DNA of 37,878 bases from Segatella copri (GCF_019127135.1 NZ_JAHOEA010000036.1:1-37878), one strand, 5' to 3'; numbered from the stretch's first letter, positions 7,647 to 16,465 are shown. Notes: generated from the letters alone by a model not told the origin. Numbers and translations: made by a program.

Positions 7647-8084
7647 TTATTTGACTTCGATGTTCTTTGTAGTCTTAGCCTCCTCCTTAGGAGTAAGCTT
7701 TGGAATCTCGACCTCGAGTATACCATCAGCTACCTTTGCTGAAATCTTATCACGGTCAGCATCCTCAGGCAGCGTATAACACTGCTGGTAGTTGCCGTAA
7801 GAGAATTCGCGGCGCAGATAGTGCTCGTGCTTGTCTTCATCCTTGTGTTCCATCTTGTTCTCGATGGCGATGTTCAGATTACCATCGTTATCGATGTTTA
7901 CACGAACCCACTCTTTCTTCAAGCCAGGAGCAGCAACCTCCATGGTATAATTCTTATCTGTCTCCTTGATGTTAATGGCAGGAGCAGTAGCATTCATACG
8001 TGGCATTACTTCGGTATTGAATAAAGTATCATCAAAGAAGTTACTCAACCAATCAGAATCATTATTTCTACGTGCTAACAACAT
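7647..8084 (-). CDS. Small heat shock protein (Hsp20 / alpha-crystallin family)
   Basis: 145 residues from the ATG at 8084. An alpha-crystallin domain spans about residues 35-130, with the strand AAPGLKKEWVRVNIDNDGNL, the arm FSYGNYQQCYTLPEDAD, and the C-terminal signature ADGILEVEIPK followed by a short tail. It acts as an ATP-independent holdase for unfolding proteins in the cytoplasm. The start is chosen because a full GGAGG (minus strand of 8093-8097) sits eight bases before this ATG; a TTG five codons upstream would overlap that site. Such a strong Shine-Dalgarno sequence is unusual among its neighbours. No TAnnTTTG box is visible upstream; a sigma-54-like element lies at 8249-8264. Confidence 0.9.
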   Translation of the reverse strand: MLLARRNNDSDWLSNFFDDTLFNTEVMPRMNATAPAINIKETDKNYTMEVAAPGLKKEWVRVNIDNDGNLNIAIENKMEHKDEDKHEHYLRREFSYGNYQQCYTLPEDADRDKISAKVADGILEVEIPKLTPKEEAKTTKNIEVK

Positions 8085-8248
8085 AATTAAAACCTCCAAA
8101 TTTTATTTTACTCGTCCTCTCGGTTCCTTACGGCTCCGTCGGGATTTCTGTTTGTTAATATTCTTGTTATTTTTTTGCTTTCGCCTCGAAACTCCGTTGT
8201 TCTTCCGAACTCCTTTATTTTTTAGCTTCAGCTTTCATTCTCTGTTTT

Positions 8249-8291
8249 TACAACTTATGTGCCAACGGACTGAAAATGGTAATGTTGGCAC
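8249..8291 (-). promoter_or_regulatory. Inverted repeat and sigma-54-like element upstream of Hsp20
   Basis: GTGCCAAC (8259-8266) and GTTGGCAC (8284-8291) form an 8-bp dyad with a 17-bp spacer. Read on the minus strand, the proximal arm gives TGGCAC-N5-TTGTA (8264 to 8249), one base from the sigma-54 consensus TGGCAC-N5-TTGCW. It would give a leader of about 150 nt. The mismatch is at the important GC of the -12 element, so a repressor operator is the alternative. Confidence 0.4.
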
Positions 8292-8325
8292 GAAAGGATA
8301 AATATTTTAAACTTTTCTGCCAGAT

Positions 8326-8359
8326 GATGCGGTTATCTCAACAAAAAAGTGTAACTTTG
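8326..8359 (+). promoter_or_regulatory. Promoter of the GH3 gene
   Basis: TAACTTTG at 8352-8359 is an exact -7 box 50 bp before the start. The preceding block (GATGC, GTTAT, AAAAAAGTG) nearly matches 4926-4959; neither has a TTTG -33 box. Confidence 0.65.
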
Positions 8360-8408
8360 TCACCAACTTAAAAATCAAAGCATAAATCGAATAAATAATA
8401 TAAGATCA

Positions 8409-11075
8409 ATGAAGAAACAACTATTTTCTATGGCGATGCTGATGGCGATGTCGCTTTCTGCCAGCGCCCAGCAGCTTCTTCCTTATCAGAATCCGAACCT
8501 TTCTGTTGAGGCTAGAGCCAATGATTTGCTTTCCCGTCTTACCCTGGAGGAGAAGACGAAGTTGATGATGGATACTTCTCCAGCCATAGCCCGATTAGGC
8601 ATTCCGCAGTTTCAATGGTGGAACGAGGCGCTGCACGGAGTGGGAAGAAACGGATTCGTTACCGTTTTCCCTATCACGATGCACATGGCGGCTTCGTGGG
8701 ACGATACCTTATTATATAAGGTGTTTACTGCCGTGAGCGATGAGGCAAGAGCCAAGGCGCAGGAGGCGAAGAAGAGCGGCAACATCAAGCGCTACCAGAG
8801 TCTGAGCTTCTGGACTCCGAACATCAATATCTTTCGCGACCCACGATGGGGACGTGGACAGGAAACTTATGGCGAGGACCCTTATCTTACTACCCGAATG
8901 GGACTTGCCGTGGTGAATGGTTTGCAGGGACAGACCTTCGATGGCAAACCGATGTCGGCTCCGGGAGTCCTGGCTACGCCTTCCTCACAGGCTCCCCAAT
9001 ACGTCAAGCTCCTAGCCTGTGCCAAGCATTTTGCCGTACATAGCGGTCCGGAATGGAACAGGCACAGTTTCAATGTAGAGGATTTGCCAGAGCGGGATTT
9101 GTGGGAGACTTATCTGCCTGCCTTCAAATCGCTGGTGCAGGATGGAAATGTGGCTGAGGTGATGTGCGCCTATCAGCGGATTGACGGAGCGCCATGCTGC
9201 AGCAATGCCCGATATGAACGTCAGATTCTTCGTGACGAATGGGGATTCAAGGGACTGATAACTTCCGATTGCGGAGCCATCAACGACTTCTATGTACCAG
9301 GCAGACATGGTACGGCGAAGACTCCTGCTGAGGCTACGGCGCAGGCGATTGGTGCCGGAACCGATGTGGAGTGTGGAAGTGTTTACCGTTCGCTCCCTGA
9401 GGCGGTGAAGACGGGAATGATCAGCGAGGAAAAGGTGAACGAGAGTTTGAAGCGCCTGCTGATAGCCCGTTTCCGTCTGGGCGATTTCGATCAGGACGAG
9501 CAGGTGGCGTGGACTCAGATTCCATCTTCCGTCATCGCCAGCAAGGCGCATAAGGATTTGGCAGAGAAGATGGCAGAAGAGGGCATCGTGCTTCTTCAGA
9601 ACCGAAACAATCTCCTGCCGCTGAAATCAGCAGGAATGAAGATAGTCGTAATGGGGCCGAATGCCAACGATTCCATCATGCAGTGGGGCAACTATTCGGG
9701 TTATCCTACTTCTACCACCACCATCCTGCAGGGCATCAGAAAATATGTGAAGGACGCCAAGTATATTCCTGCCTGCACGTTGACCAGAAATGAGGTTTCT
9801 GAAAGCAGATTTAATCTCCTGACTTCTGCTGATGGCAGCAAGGGTATGAAGGCTACTTATTGGAACAATGCCGAGATGAAGGGCGAGCCTGTGGCTACAG
9901 CCATGATGACTTCGCCTATCAACCAGAGTAATGGCGGAAATACCGTCTTTGCATCGGGCGTGAATCTTACGGATTTCTCTGCCCGATACGAGGGCGTGTT
10001 TACTCCGGAAGAGGATGAAACCTTGAACGTCAGAATGGGATGCGATGATGGTTACCGACTCATCATTGATGGCGATACGGTGGCGAATGTATGGAAGGGA
10101 CGTGCCCGTGTACAGATGCTCAACAAGCCAATTTCCGTGAAGGCGGGAAAGCCGATGAAGATACAGGTGGATTATTTCCAGAAGACCGATATGGCGGTGA
10201 TGCAGTTTGACATCGTGAAGAACTATACGCCAACCGAATCTCAGCTTCTGGCAGAGGTTGGTGATGCTGATGTGGTGGTATTTGTAGGTGGTATTTCTCC
10301 TAGTCTTGAGGGTGAGGAGATGAAGGTCTCCGAACCGGGATTCAAGGGTGGCGACAGAACTGATATCGAGTTGCCTCAGGCTCAGCGCAAGGTGATGGAG
10401 ATGTTGCATCGGGCTGGCAAGCGAGTGGTGTTCGTTAACTGTTCGGGCAGTGCCATTGCTATGGTTCCTGAAACAGAGAATGCGGAGTCTATCCTTCAGG
10501 CTTGGTATCCGGGCGAACGGGGTGGAGAAGCCGTGGCAAAGGTTCTCTTTGGCGAGGTGAATCCATCGGGTAAGCTTCCGGTAACCTTCTATAAGAGTAC
10601 TTCCGATCTTCCTGATTTCCTTGATTATACGATGAAGAATCGCACCTACCGTTATTTCAAGGGCGAGGCTCTCTTCCCATTCGGTCATGGATTGAGCTAT
10701 ACATCTTATGAATATGGAAAGCCGACATTGAAGAAAGTGAAGAGTGAAGAACGAAGAGTGAAGAATTCTTCGGCTTATTCCTTGAGTTTCTCTTTATCTA
10801 ATAAAGGTAATAGGGAAGGAACGGAAGTGGCGCAGGTTTACATCCGTAGAATGGATGATACTGAGGGGCCTATCAAGACCCTGAAAGCCTTCAAGCGCAT
10901 TACATTGAAGGCGGGCGAGAAGCAGCAGGTAACCATCAGTCTGCCTCGCCAGAGTTTCGAGGGTTGGGATTCCCAGACCAATACCATGCGTGTGGTTCCC
11001 GGCAAATATCAGATTTTCGTAGGTGGTTCGAGTGCTGAGGCTGCGAAGAATGTGATAGAAGTGAAAGTGAAATAA
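8409..11075 (+). CDS. Secreted GH3 beta-glycosidase with PA14 insert (beta-xylosidase/beta-glucosidase type)
   Basis: 888 residues. The signal peptide ends at SASAQ (about residue 21). The GH3 N-terminal TIM barrel follows, with the nucleophile in GLITSDCGAINDF (aspartate near 287) and substrate-site residues KHFAVHSGPEWNRH near 205. The GH3 C-terminal domain begins near 385 and is interrupted at about 475-615 by a PA14-like lectin domain (MKATYWNN, then YEGVFTPEEDETLNVRMGCDDGYRLIIDG). A fibronectin-III-like domain ends the chain. GH3-PA14 enzymes release terminal beta-linked xylose, glucose or arabinose from plant oligosaccharides in the periplasm; the exact sugar is not readable. The adjacent SusCD pair suggests a shared glycan. 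Residues 777-786 (VKSEERRVKN) come from an inserted heptanucleotide repeat. Confidence 0.9.
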   Translation: MKKQLFSMAMLMAMSLSASAQQLLPYQNPNLSVEARANDLLSRLTLEEKTKLMMDTSPAIARLGIPQFQWWNEALHGVGRNGFVTVFPITMHMAASWDDTLLYKVFTAVSDEARAKAQEAKKSGNIKRYQSLSFWTPNINIFRDPRWGRGQETYGEDPYLTTRMGLAVVNGLQGQTFDGKPMSAPGVLATPSSQAPQYVKLLACAKHFAVHSGPEWNRHSFNVEDLPERDLWETYLPAFKSLVQDGNVAEVMCAYQRIDGAPCCSNARYERQILRDEWGFKGLITSDCGAINDFYVPGRHGTAKTPAEATAQAIGAGTDVECGSVYRSLPEAVKTGMISEEKVNESLKRLLIARFRLGDFDQDEQVAWTQIPSSVIASKAHKDLAEKMAEEGIVLLQNRNNLLPLKSAGMKIVVMGPNANDSIMQWGNYSGYPTSTTTILQGIRKYVKDAKYIPACTLTRNEVSESRFNLLTSADGSKGMKATYWNNAEMKGEPVATAMMTSPINQSNGGNTVFASGVNLTDFSARYEGVFTPEEDETLNVRMGCDDGYRLIIDGDTVANVWKGRARVQMLNKPISVKAGKPMKIQVDYFQKTDMAVMQFDIVKNYTPTESQLLAEVGDADVVVFVGGISPSLEGEEMKVSEPGFKGGDRTDIELPQAQRKVMEMLHRAGKRVVFVNCSGSAIAMVPETENAESILQAWYPGERGGEAVAKVLFGEVNPSGKLPVTFYKSTSDLPDFLDYTMKNRTYRYFKGEALFPFGHGLSYTSYEYGKPTLKKVKSEERRVKNSSAYSLSFSLSNKGNREGTEVAQVYIRRMDDTEGPIKTLKAFKRITLKAGEKQQVTISLPRQSFEGWDSQTNTMRVVPGKYQIFVGGSSAEAAKNVIEVKVK
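10737..10764 (+). repeat. Four tandem heptanucleotides (GTGAAGA-type) inside the GH3 gene
   Basis: GTGAAGA at 10737, GTGAAGA at 10744, ACGAAGA at 10751 and GTGAAGA at 10758 are tandem 7-mers. They encode a charged patch in the linker before the Fn3-like domain and keep the reading frame. It looks like simple repeat DNA accommodated in a surface loop. Confidence 0.7.
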
Positions 11076-11093
11076 AATGCTGATATAAAAAGA

Positions 11094-11136
11094 GAAAGCT
11101 CGCTAAGATTTTGAACGTCTTGGCGAGCTTTTCTTC
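11094..11136 (+). terminator. Rho-independent terminator after GH3
   Basis: AAAGCTCGCTAAGA (11095-11108) pairs with TCTTGGCGAGCTTT (11118-11131), followed by a T-rich run. Sequence and layout closely resemble the terminator after SusD at 15681. Confidence 0.8.
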
Positions 11137-11190
11137 TGTCTTAACTCTTAAGCCTGCGGTTTTTTTGAAGTTTTTTCAAGGAAATGGACA

Positions 11191-11217
11191 TTGAATCACT
11201 CTTTTTTATTATATTTG
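11191..11217 (+). promoter_or_regulatory. Promoter of the susC-susD operon
   Basis: TATATTTG at 11210-11217 is an exact -7 box, with TTG(A) at 11191 19 bp upstream as the -33 box. A dyad TTGAA-N5-TTCAA lies just before it at 11165-11179 and could bind a regulator. The leader is about 40 nt. Confidence 0.7.
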
Positions 11218-11261
11218 CAATCGAAAATCGATTTGAACCTTGACTAAACGATGAAATAGTT

Positions 11262-13958
11262 ATGGAACAGAACTTAAAAATCATATTTTATGCGATGGGT
11301 GCGATGATTCTTGCACCACAAACCCTCTGTGCTCAGTCTGTGAACATCGAAGGCCTAGACTCCTTGCGCTTATCAGGTTCGGTGGGTGTAGTGGAGCCTG
11401 AACTTCTGAAGAAGGGTGTGCTCAATAATGCCCTGGATGCCTTGAGCGGACAGACGGCAGGTGTTAACGTCACTACCAATGGTCTTGACCGTATTGCTAT
11501 GTTGAACTCCGTCCGGGTTCGCGGTACAACTTCTATCATGGGCGGCAATGATCCTCTGGTGATTATTGATGGTGTTACTTCTGATGTGGCGACGCTTGCT
11601 ACAATCTATCCCGCCGATATCGAGAGCTTTACAGTACTGAAGAATGCCAGCGAAACGGCACTCTATGGTTCCCGTGGTGCTTCGGGCGTTATCCAGGTAA
11701 AGACCAAGAAGGGTACGGGTAAGGGATTTCAGATTTCTTACGAGGGAAACTATGGTATAGAGGCGATGTACAAAAGTATGGAGATGCTCAATGCCGCCGA
11801 ATACATAGCTGCTGCACAGAAGTATGGGCTGGAGTATAACAATAAGGGATATGATACCAATTTCCGCAAGGCGATTACCCGAACCGGAAATATTCAGAAC
11901 CATTATCTGGCCTTCAGCGGTGGCACTCCGCAGAGCAACTACCGCGCTTCTTTTGGCTATATCGATCATAACACGATTATTCGGAGCAAGGGCTATCGTA
12001 ATCTGGTGGCTAAGATTGATGTCACCCAGAAGGCATTTGGCGATAAACTGACGGGAGATTTCGGCGTGTTCGGTTCGTCTTTCAAGAACAATGATATCTT
12101 CGACAGTCAGGCGCTTTTCTATTCTGCCGATGCCATGAATCCTACTTATCCTTATGATAAGCTGAACGGCAGTTGGGTGAAGAATGGGGCTGCATCTCAG
12201 GTGAATCCTCCCGGTGCCTTGCTCAAGGAGCGTAATGATACGAAGAACATGAACTTCAATGCTCATCTGAAGTTGAACTATGATATGACAAATTCTCTGA
12301 GTGTTTCTGCCTTCGGAGCATACAGTTATGCTTCCAACGAGAACAACCAGTTCTGTCCTACCTGGGTTTGGGCGCAGGGCAATCTCTATCGTGGGGAGTT
12401 CAAGAGCGAGGACTGGCTTGCCAATGTATCGTTTAACTATCAGCATTCGTGGGGAATCCACAATCTGAAGGCAATGGTGGGTGCAGAATATCAGAAGGAT
12501 ATCCGAACGGGATTCTGGACTTCTGCTAAGGGAATCACCAACAACGACATGTATTACCATAACATAGGTGCTGCTGCATCACGGCCTTTCGGTGGGACAG
12601 ACAGCAACTACGAAGATCCGACCCTGGCTTCTGTGATGGGCAATGTCGACTACACCTTATATAATAAGTATAGTCTTTCGGTTTCCATGCGTGGCGACGG
12701 TTCTTCGATGGTGGGCAATGACCATACCTGGGGTTTCTTCCCATCCGTCTCTCTTTCCTGGGATATGAAGCAGGAGAAATGGCTCCGTTCTCTCAAGGAA
12801 ATTACCATGCTGAAACTGCGTACGGGCTATGGACGCTCAGGTAATCTTGGCGGAATATCTTCTTATACCACTTTGAATACGGTGCGGCAGAATGGTATTG
12901 TTTCGGTGAACAGTTCTCCTACGGTTACGATGGGAATGATTAGCAATAACAATCCTGATCTGAAGTGGGAAACCCGCGCTACCTGGAATATCGGAGCTGA
13001 TTTGGGAGTGTGGAACAACCGGCTGGTTCTGACGGCAGAATATTACTATTCCAAGACCACCGACATGCTCTATGCCTATGATGTGCCGGTTCCGCCTTTT
13101 GCCTATGATAAACTGTTGGCAAACCTGGGTTCTATGAGCAACCAGGGTTTGGAGGTCGGCGTTTCCTTCACTCCTATCCAGAAGAAGGACATGGAACTGA
13201 ATATCAATATGAATCTCTCCTGGCAGAAGAACAAACTCCTCTCGCTGAGTGGTGAATATGACGGAATGCAGATGTCGGCAGCCGATATTACTGCGATGGG
13301 TGCCTTGTCGGGGGCCGGTCAGCATGGTGGTTACAACAATGTGGTCTATCAGATAGTTGGTCAGCCTTTGGGGGTATTCTATCTTCCTCATTGCAAGGGG
13401 ATTATAGAAGATGGAAATGGGCATTACCGCTATGATATCGAAGATTTGGACAAGAACGGAACCGTAGATTTGAGTGATGGCGGTGACAGATATATTGCCG
13501 GTCAGGCTACTCCTAAAGTAACGTTGGGTTCCAATATCAGTTTCCGTTATCGCGACTGGTATCTTTCATTGCAGATGAACGGAGCCTTCGGACATAAGAT
13601 ATTCAATGGTACGGGTTTAGCCTATACCAATATGTCGAGTTTCCCGGATTATAATGTGCTGAAGGGAGCTCCTGAGAAGAATATTGTTGACCAGAATGTT
13701 TCTGATTATTGGCTGGAGAAGGGCGATTATCTCAACTTAGAGAATCTCACGCTGGGCTATGATATCCCTATCCGAAAGGGAGTGGTGCAGTCGCTCAGAG
13801 TTTCGGCGAGTGTCAACAATCTTGCCACCATCAGCAGTTACAGCGGCTTGACTCCGATGATTAACAGCTACGTGGTGAACAGTACGATGGGTATTGATGA
13901 TAAGCGGACTTATCCTGTTTACAGAACCTTCTCATTGGGTTTAAGTGTTCAATTCTAA
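11262..13958 (+). CDS. SusC/RagA-family TonB-dependent outer-membrane transporter
   Basis: 898 residues. A signal peptide ends near TLCAQ. The plug domain spans about residues 45-150, with the SusC signature VRVRGTTSIMGGNDPLVIID and LYGSRGASGVIQVKTKKG. The rest is a 22-stranded barrel ending in SLGLSVQF with terminal phenylalanine. The usual N-terminal carboxypeptidase-like (CNA-B) domain is missing, which makes the protein shorter than most SusC proteins (about 1000 residues). It imports an oligosaccharide captured by the SusD partner encoded 12 bp downstream. No sigma/anti-sigma pair, hybrid two-component sensor or AraC regulator lies nearby, so its inducer is not evident. Confidence 0.92.
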   Translation: MEQNLKIIFYAMGAMILAPQTLCAQSVNIEGLDSLRLSGSVGVVEPELLKKGVLNNALDALSGQTAGVNVTTNGLDRIAMLNSVRVRGTTSIMGGNDPLVIIDGVTSDVATLATIYPADIESFTVLKNASETALYGSRGASGVIQVKTKKGTGKGFQISYEGNYGIEAMYKSMEMLNAAEYIAAAQKYGLEYNNKGYDTNFRKAITRTGNIQNHYLAFSGGTPQSNYRASFGYIDHNTIIRSKGYRNLVAKIDVTQKAFGDKLTGDFGVFGSSFKNNDIFDSQALFYSADAMNPTYPYDKLNGSWVKNGAASQVNPPGALLKERNDTKNMNFNAHLKLNYDMTNSLSVSAFGAYSYASNENNQFCPTWVWAQGNLYRGEFKSEDWLANVSFNYQHSWGIHNLKAMVGAEYQKDIRTGFWTSAKGITNNDMYYHNIGAAASRPFGGTDSNYEDPTLASVMGNVDYTLYNKYSLSVSMRGDGSSMVGNDHTWGFFPSVSLSWDMKQEKWLRSLKEITMLKLRTGYGRSGNLGGISSYTTLNTVRQNGIVSVNSSPTVTMGMISNNNPDLKWETRATWNIGADLGVWNNRLVLTAEYYYSKTTDMLYAYDVPVPPFAYDKLLANLGSMSNQGLEVGVSFTPIQKKDMELNINMNLSWQKNKLLSLSGEYDGMQMSAADITAMGALSGAGQHGGYNNVVYQIVGQPLGVFYLPHCKGIIEDGNGHYRYDIEDLDKNGTVDLSDGGDRYIAGQATPKVTLGSNISFRYRDWYLSLQMNGAFGHKIFNGTGLAYTNMSSFPDYNVLKGAPEKNIVDQNVSDYWLEKGDYLNLENLTLGYDIPIRKGVVQSLRVSASVNNLATISSYSGLTPMINSYVVNSTMGIDDKRTYPVYRTFSLGLSVQF

Positions 13959-13970
13959 AATCAGAAAGTT

Positions 13971-15653
13971 ATGAAACGATATAGATTTTTATTTCTGCTG
14001 CTGGCGGCATTGTCTATGACATCCTGCCTGGACGAACATCCTAAGGATCAGTTGGACGAGGATGCCATCTATGGCTCTGCATCTGATATTTATATCAATG
14101 CCGTGGCTTCTCTCTATAATTATATAGGTGGAGCTAACGAGAGTGAGGGTCTCCAGGGCACCTGCCGTGGCATTTACGATTATAATACGCTGACCACCGA
14201 TGAGGCGATGATTCCGATTCGAGGCGGCGACTGGTATGATGGTGGCCTCTGGAATGCCATGTACCAGCATCGGTGGAGTGCCGATGACCAGTCTCTTTAT
14301 GATACGTGGAAGTACCTTTATAAGGTTATCGTGCTGGCTAATAAGTCTTTGGATATTATCAGCAACAAGTCGGCCCTGCTTTCTGCCGCACAGCAGGAGG
14401 AATATCGGGCTGAGATAAGAGCCATCCGGGCTATGTTCTATTACTATGCTATGGACATGTTCGGTCGGGTTCCATTGGTCCTTTCCAGTGCAGAACAGCT
14501 CCATTCCAGCCTGTTCCAAGGTCAGACAGATCGCAGTTCTATCTTCCAGTTTGTCTTTCAGGAGTTGCAGCAGGTATTGCCTTCACTTCCCGACCAGCAC
14601 AGCAATAAGGAAGGCAATTATTATGGTCGCATTACCCAGCCGGTAGTCAACTTTCTGTTGGCGAAGTTGGCTTTGAATGCAGAAATCTATATGTATGATG
14701 ACTGGACCCAGGGTTATGCGAGCCGTCCGAAGGGAAGTGACATTCATTTCTCTGTGCCGGCTTCTGATGCCTCTTTGCGCAATGGCGATAAGGTGGACTG
14801 CAGGAAGTTGAATGCCTGGGAAACCTGCATTTATTATTGTGATAAACTGGCAGAAGAAGGCTATGTCCTGGAGTCGGATGATTCGTTCAATTTTTCTACG
14901 CATAATGAGACATCGAAGGAGAATATCTTCACGATTCCGATGGATAAGAATATCTATACCAACCAGTTCCATTATCTCTTCCGCTCTTACCATTATACGC
15001 ATGGCGGTGTCTTGGGATGGGGAAGTGAAAATGGTACCTGTGCTACGATTTCTACGATGAAAGCCAATCATTATGGCGAGGCTGATGAAGATGCCCGTTG
15101 CAAGATGAACTTTGTGGCGGGAGTGGTAAAGGTAGATGGTCATGAACTGCTGATGGATAATGGAAAGCCGTTGGAGTATCAGCCTTTTGAAGTGGCTCAA
15201 AACTTGACCAACAGTAAGTTTGTCAAGACGGCTGGAGCGAGAATGGCGAAGTATGAGGTGGATAGAACCTCTTATATGGACGGCAAGTTGCAGAGTAACG
15301 ACATAGTTCTTTTCCGCTATGCAGATGCTTTATTGATGAAGGCAGAGGCAAAGGTCCGAAACGGAGAGAATGGTGATGAGGAGTTGAATAGGATTCGTGC
15401 CCGTGTGGGAATGCCTTATCGTAAGGCTACGCTCGATAACATTCTGGAAGAGCGGTTGCTGGAGTTGGTATGGGAAGGATGGCGTCGTCAGGATCTCATC
15501 CGTTTCGGCAAATTCACCGGTGCCTACGATCTCCGTACGCCTCTTCAGGGTGAATCCTCCGGCTACACCACTGTCTTCCCGATTCCTCAGAAATGCATCG
15601 ATTTAAATTCTGAATTGGTACAGAATAAGGGATATGTCAATATTTTGAAGTAA
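13971..15653 (+). CDS. SusD/RagB-family surface glycan-binding lipoprotein
   Basis: 560 residues with a lipoprotein signal ending MTSC at about residue 19, followed by the SusD N-terminal motif LDEHPKDQLDEDAIYGSASD. Tetratricopeptide-like helices include RAIRAMFYYYAMDMFGRVPLV near 145, and the C-terminal family signature is RYADALLMKAEAKVRNGE with LNRIRARVGMP and ILEERLLELVWEGWRRQDLIRFG. It forms the lid of the SusC barrel and binds glycan at the cell surface. It follows susC by 12 bp in one transcript and ends at a terminator. Ligand specificity is unknown; the neighbouring GH3 enzyme hints at a beta-linked plant oligosaccharide. Confidence 0.92.
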   Translation: MKRYRFLFLLLAALSMTSCLDEHPKDQLDEDAIYGSASDIYINAVASLYNYIGGANESEGLQGTCRGIYDYNTLTTDEAMIPIRGGDWYDGGLWNAMYQHRWSADDQSLYDTWKYLYKVIVLANKSLDIISNKSALLSAAQQEEYRAEIRAIRAMFYYYAMDMFGRVPLVLSSAEQLHSSLFQGQTDRSSIFQFVFQELQQVLPSLPDQHSNKEGNYYGRITQPVVNFLLAKLALNAEIYMYDDWTQGYASRPKGSDIHFSVPASDASLRNGDKVDCRKLNAWETCIYYCDKLAEEGYVLESDDSFNFSTHNETSKENIFTIPMDKNIYTNQFHYLFRSYHYTHGGVLGWGSENGTCATISTMKANHYGEADEDARCKMNFVAGVVKVDGHELLMDNGKPLEYQPFEVAQNLTNSKFVKTAGARMAKYEVDRTSYMDGKLQSNDIVLFRYADALLMKAEAKVRNGENGDEELNRIRARVGMPYRKATLDNILEERLLELVWEGWRRQDLIRFGKFTGAYDLRTPLQGESSGYTTVFPIPQKCIDLNSELVQNKGYVNILK

Positions 15654-15680
15654 AGAAACTTGAATAGAGTATATGAAAAG

Positions 15681-15723
15681 AGAAAAGCTCGTCAGGACTT
15701 TGAGGGTCTTGGTGAGCTTTTCT
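15681..15723. terminator. Terminator after susD, similar to the one after GH3
   Basis: AGAAAAGCTCGTCAGGAC (15681-15698) pairs with GTCTTGGTGAGCTTTTCT (15706-15723). It also lies just downstream of the minus-strand remnant at 15728, so it may act both ways. Confidence 0.8.
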
Positions 15724-15727
15724 CGTT

Positions 15728-15832
15728 TTATTTCCCGAATCTGGAAGTATCTACTTCTTCATGCTGCTTGGCCTTGTAGCCGCCGAAACGATAGGTGAGG
15801 CCTATGATTCTGCCAAAGTACATGTCCGCTTC
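15728..15832 (-). pseudogene. 34-codon C-terminal remnant of an outer-membrane beta-barrel protein
   Basis: The frame ending at TAA 15728-15730 reads GRIIGLTYRFGGYKAKQHEE, then VDTSRFGK. This resembles the last strand and tail of TonB-receptor-like outer-membrane beta-barrel proteins (GLTYRFGGyK...) common in Prevotella. The rest of that gene is gone. The remnant continues in the same frame directly after the TAG stop of the zeta-like gene, marking a junction where the kinase module replaced the upstream part of a barrel gene. Confidence 0.55.
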
Positions 15833-16465
15833 CTATCCATCAACAAGCGCATCGAATGCTTCTTTGAAGTATTTGTCGAACCACTCGGCTGGGTGATCTG
15901 TTATCTGATGCTTGCCTGATTTCTCGATGTGAATGGCAACAATGTCGCCAAAATCGGAAGTGCCATCAATGAAAAGAATGTTTTCAAAAAGTGGTAGAGA
16001 GGCTCTTACTCGTTTGATGCCTTCCGTGAAGTTATATTCTATCACGTCTTGGTTTACATTATGACCGCCCAATATATGGCGTTGGTCAACACGAGTGGAG
16101 GAGTCGATAATATGAGATAGACCGAAATATATCAAACAAATCTTATAGTTTGCATTTTTGAAATCTTTGATAAGATTGACAGGTAAATCTGAGGAGAAAT
16201 TAGTTTCAAAGGCATAATTTTTCTTTAATAGGATAGCTTCGTCTTTCTCTTTCATTAGTGTGGAGATAACGGTTCCTTCTATCCACGAATCTTTCCAGTC
16301 TGGATGTTCCTTACGAAGTTTCATGGCAAGTTGATCTCCATCAAATGCTTTTACACTTGAATAGAATGGGCCAAGTTTGCTTTTTCCAGCTCCGTTTGGT
16401 CCTGCAATAATGGTGAATTCTAGTCGTCGTGTCATAGTTGCATTTTTTTTTTGAGGATTATGCAT
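15833..16465 (-). CDS. Zeta-toxin-like P-loop kinase
   Basis: 210 residues (200 if translation begins at the second ATG, 16435). The P-loop GPNGAGKS lies at residues 22-29, VKAFDGDQLA follows as the acidic catalytic stretch, ETNFSS near 93 matches the substrate-binding strand, and RVDQRHILGGHNVNQDVI near 118 matches the lid motif of zeta proteins (RV..R...GGH.VP...I). Zeta toxins phosphorylate UDP-N-acetylglucosamine or related nucleotide sugars; chromosomal relatives vary in target. The first ATG overlaps the stop of the upstream gene by 8 bp, which points to translational coupling. No epsilon antitoxin is recognisable. Confidence 0.8.
   Translation of the reverse strand: MHNPQKKNATMTRRLEFTIIAGPNGAGKSKLGPFYSSVKAFDGDQLAMKLRKEHPDWKDSWIEGTVISTLMKEKDEAILLKKNYAFETNFSSDLPVNLIKDFKNANYKICLIYFGLSHIIDSSTRVDQRHILGGHNVNQDVIEYNFTEGIKRVRASLPLFENILFIDGTSDFGDIVAIHIEKSGKHQITDHPAEWFDKYFKEAFDALVDG

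Noticed and set aside
8249..8291. CIRCE element for HrcA control of Hsp20
   Set aside because: The dyad GTGCCAAC-N17-GTTGGCAC differs from TTAGCACTC-N9-GAGTGCTAA in both sequence and spacing.
9627..10688. Long minus-strand open frame opposite the GH3 gene; similar ones opposite SusC (11373-12560) and the MacB-like permease (28912-30024, plus strand)
   Set aside because: They mirror real genes, have no promoter or domain, and are rich in His, Arg, Leu and Ser as expected of antisense translation.
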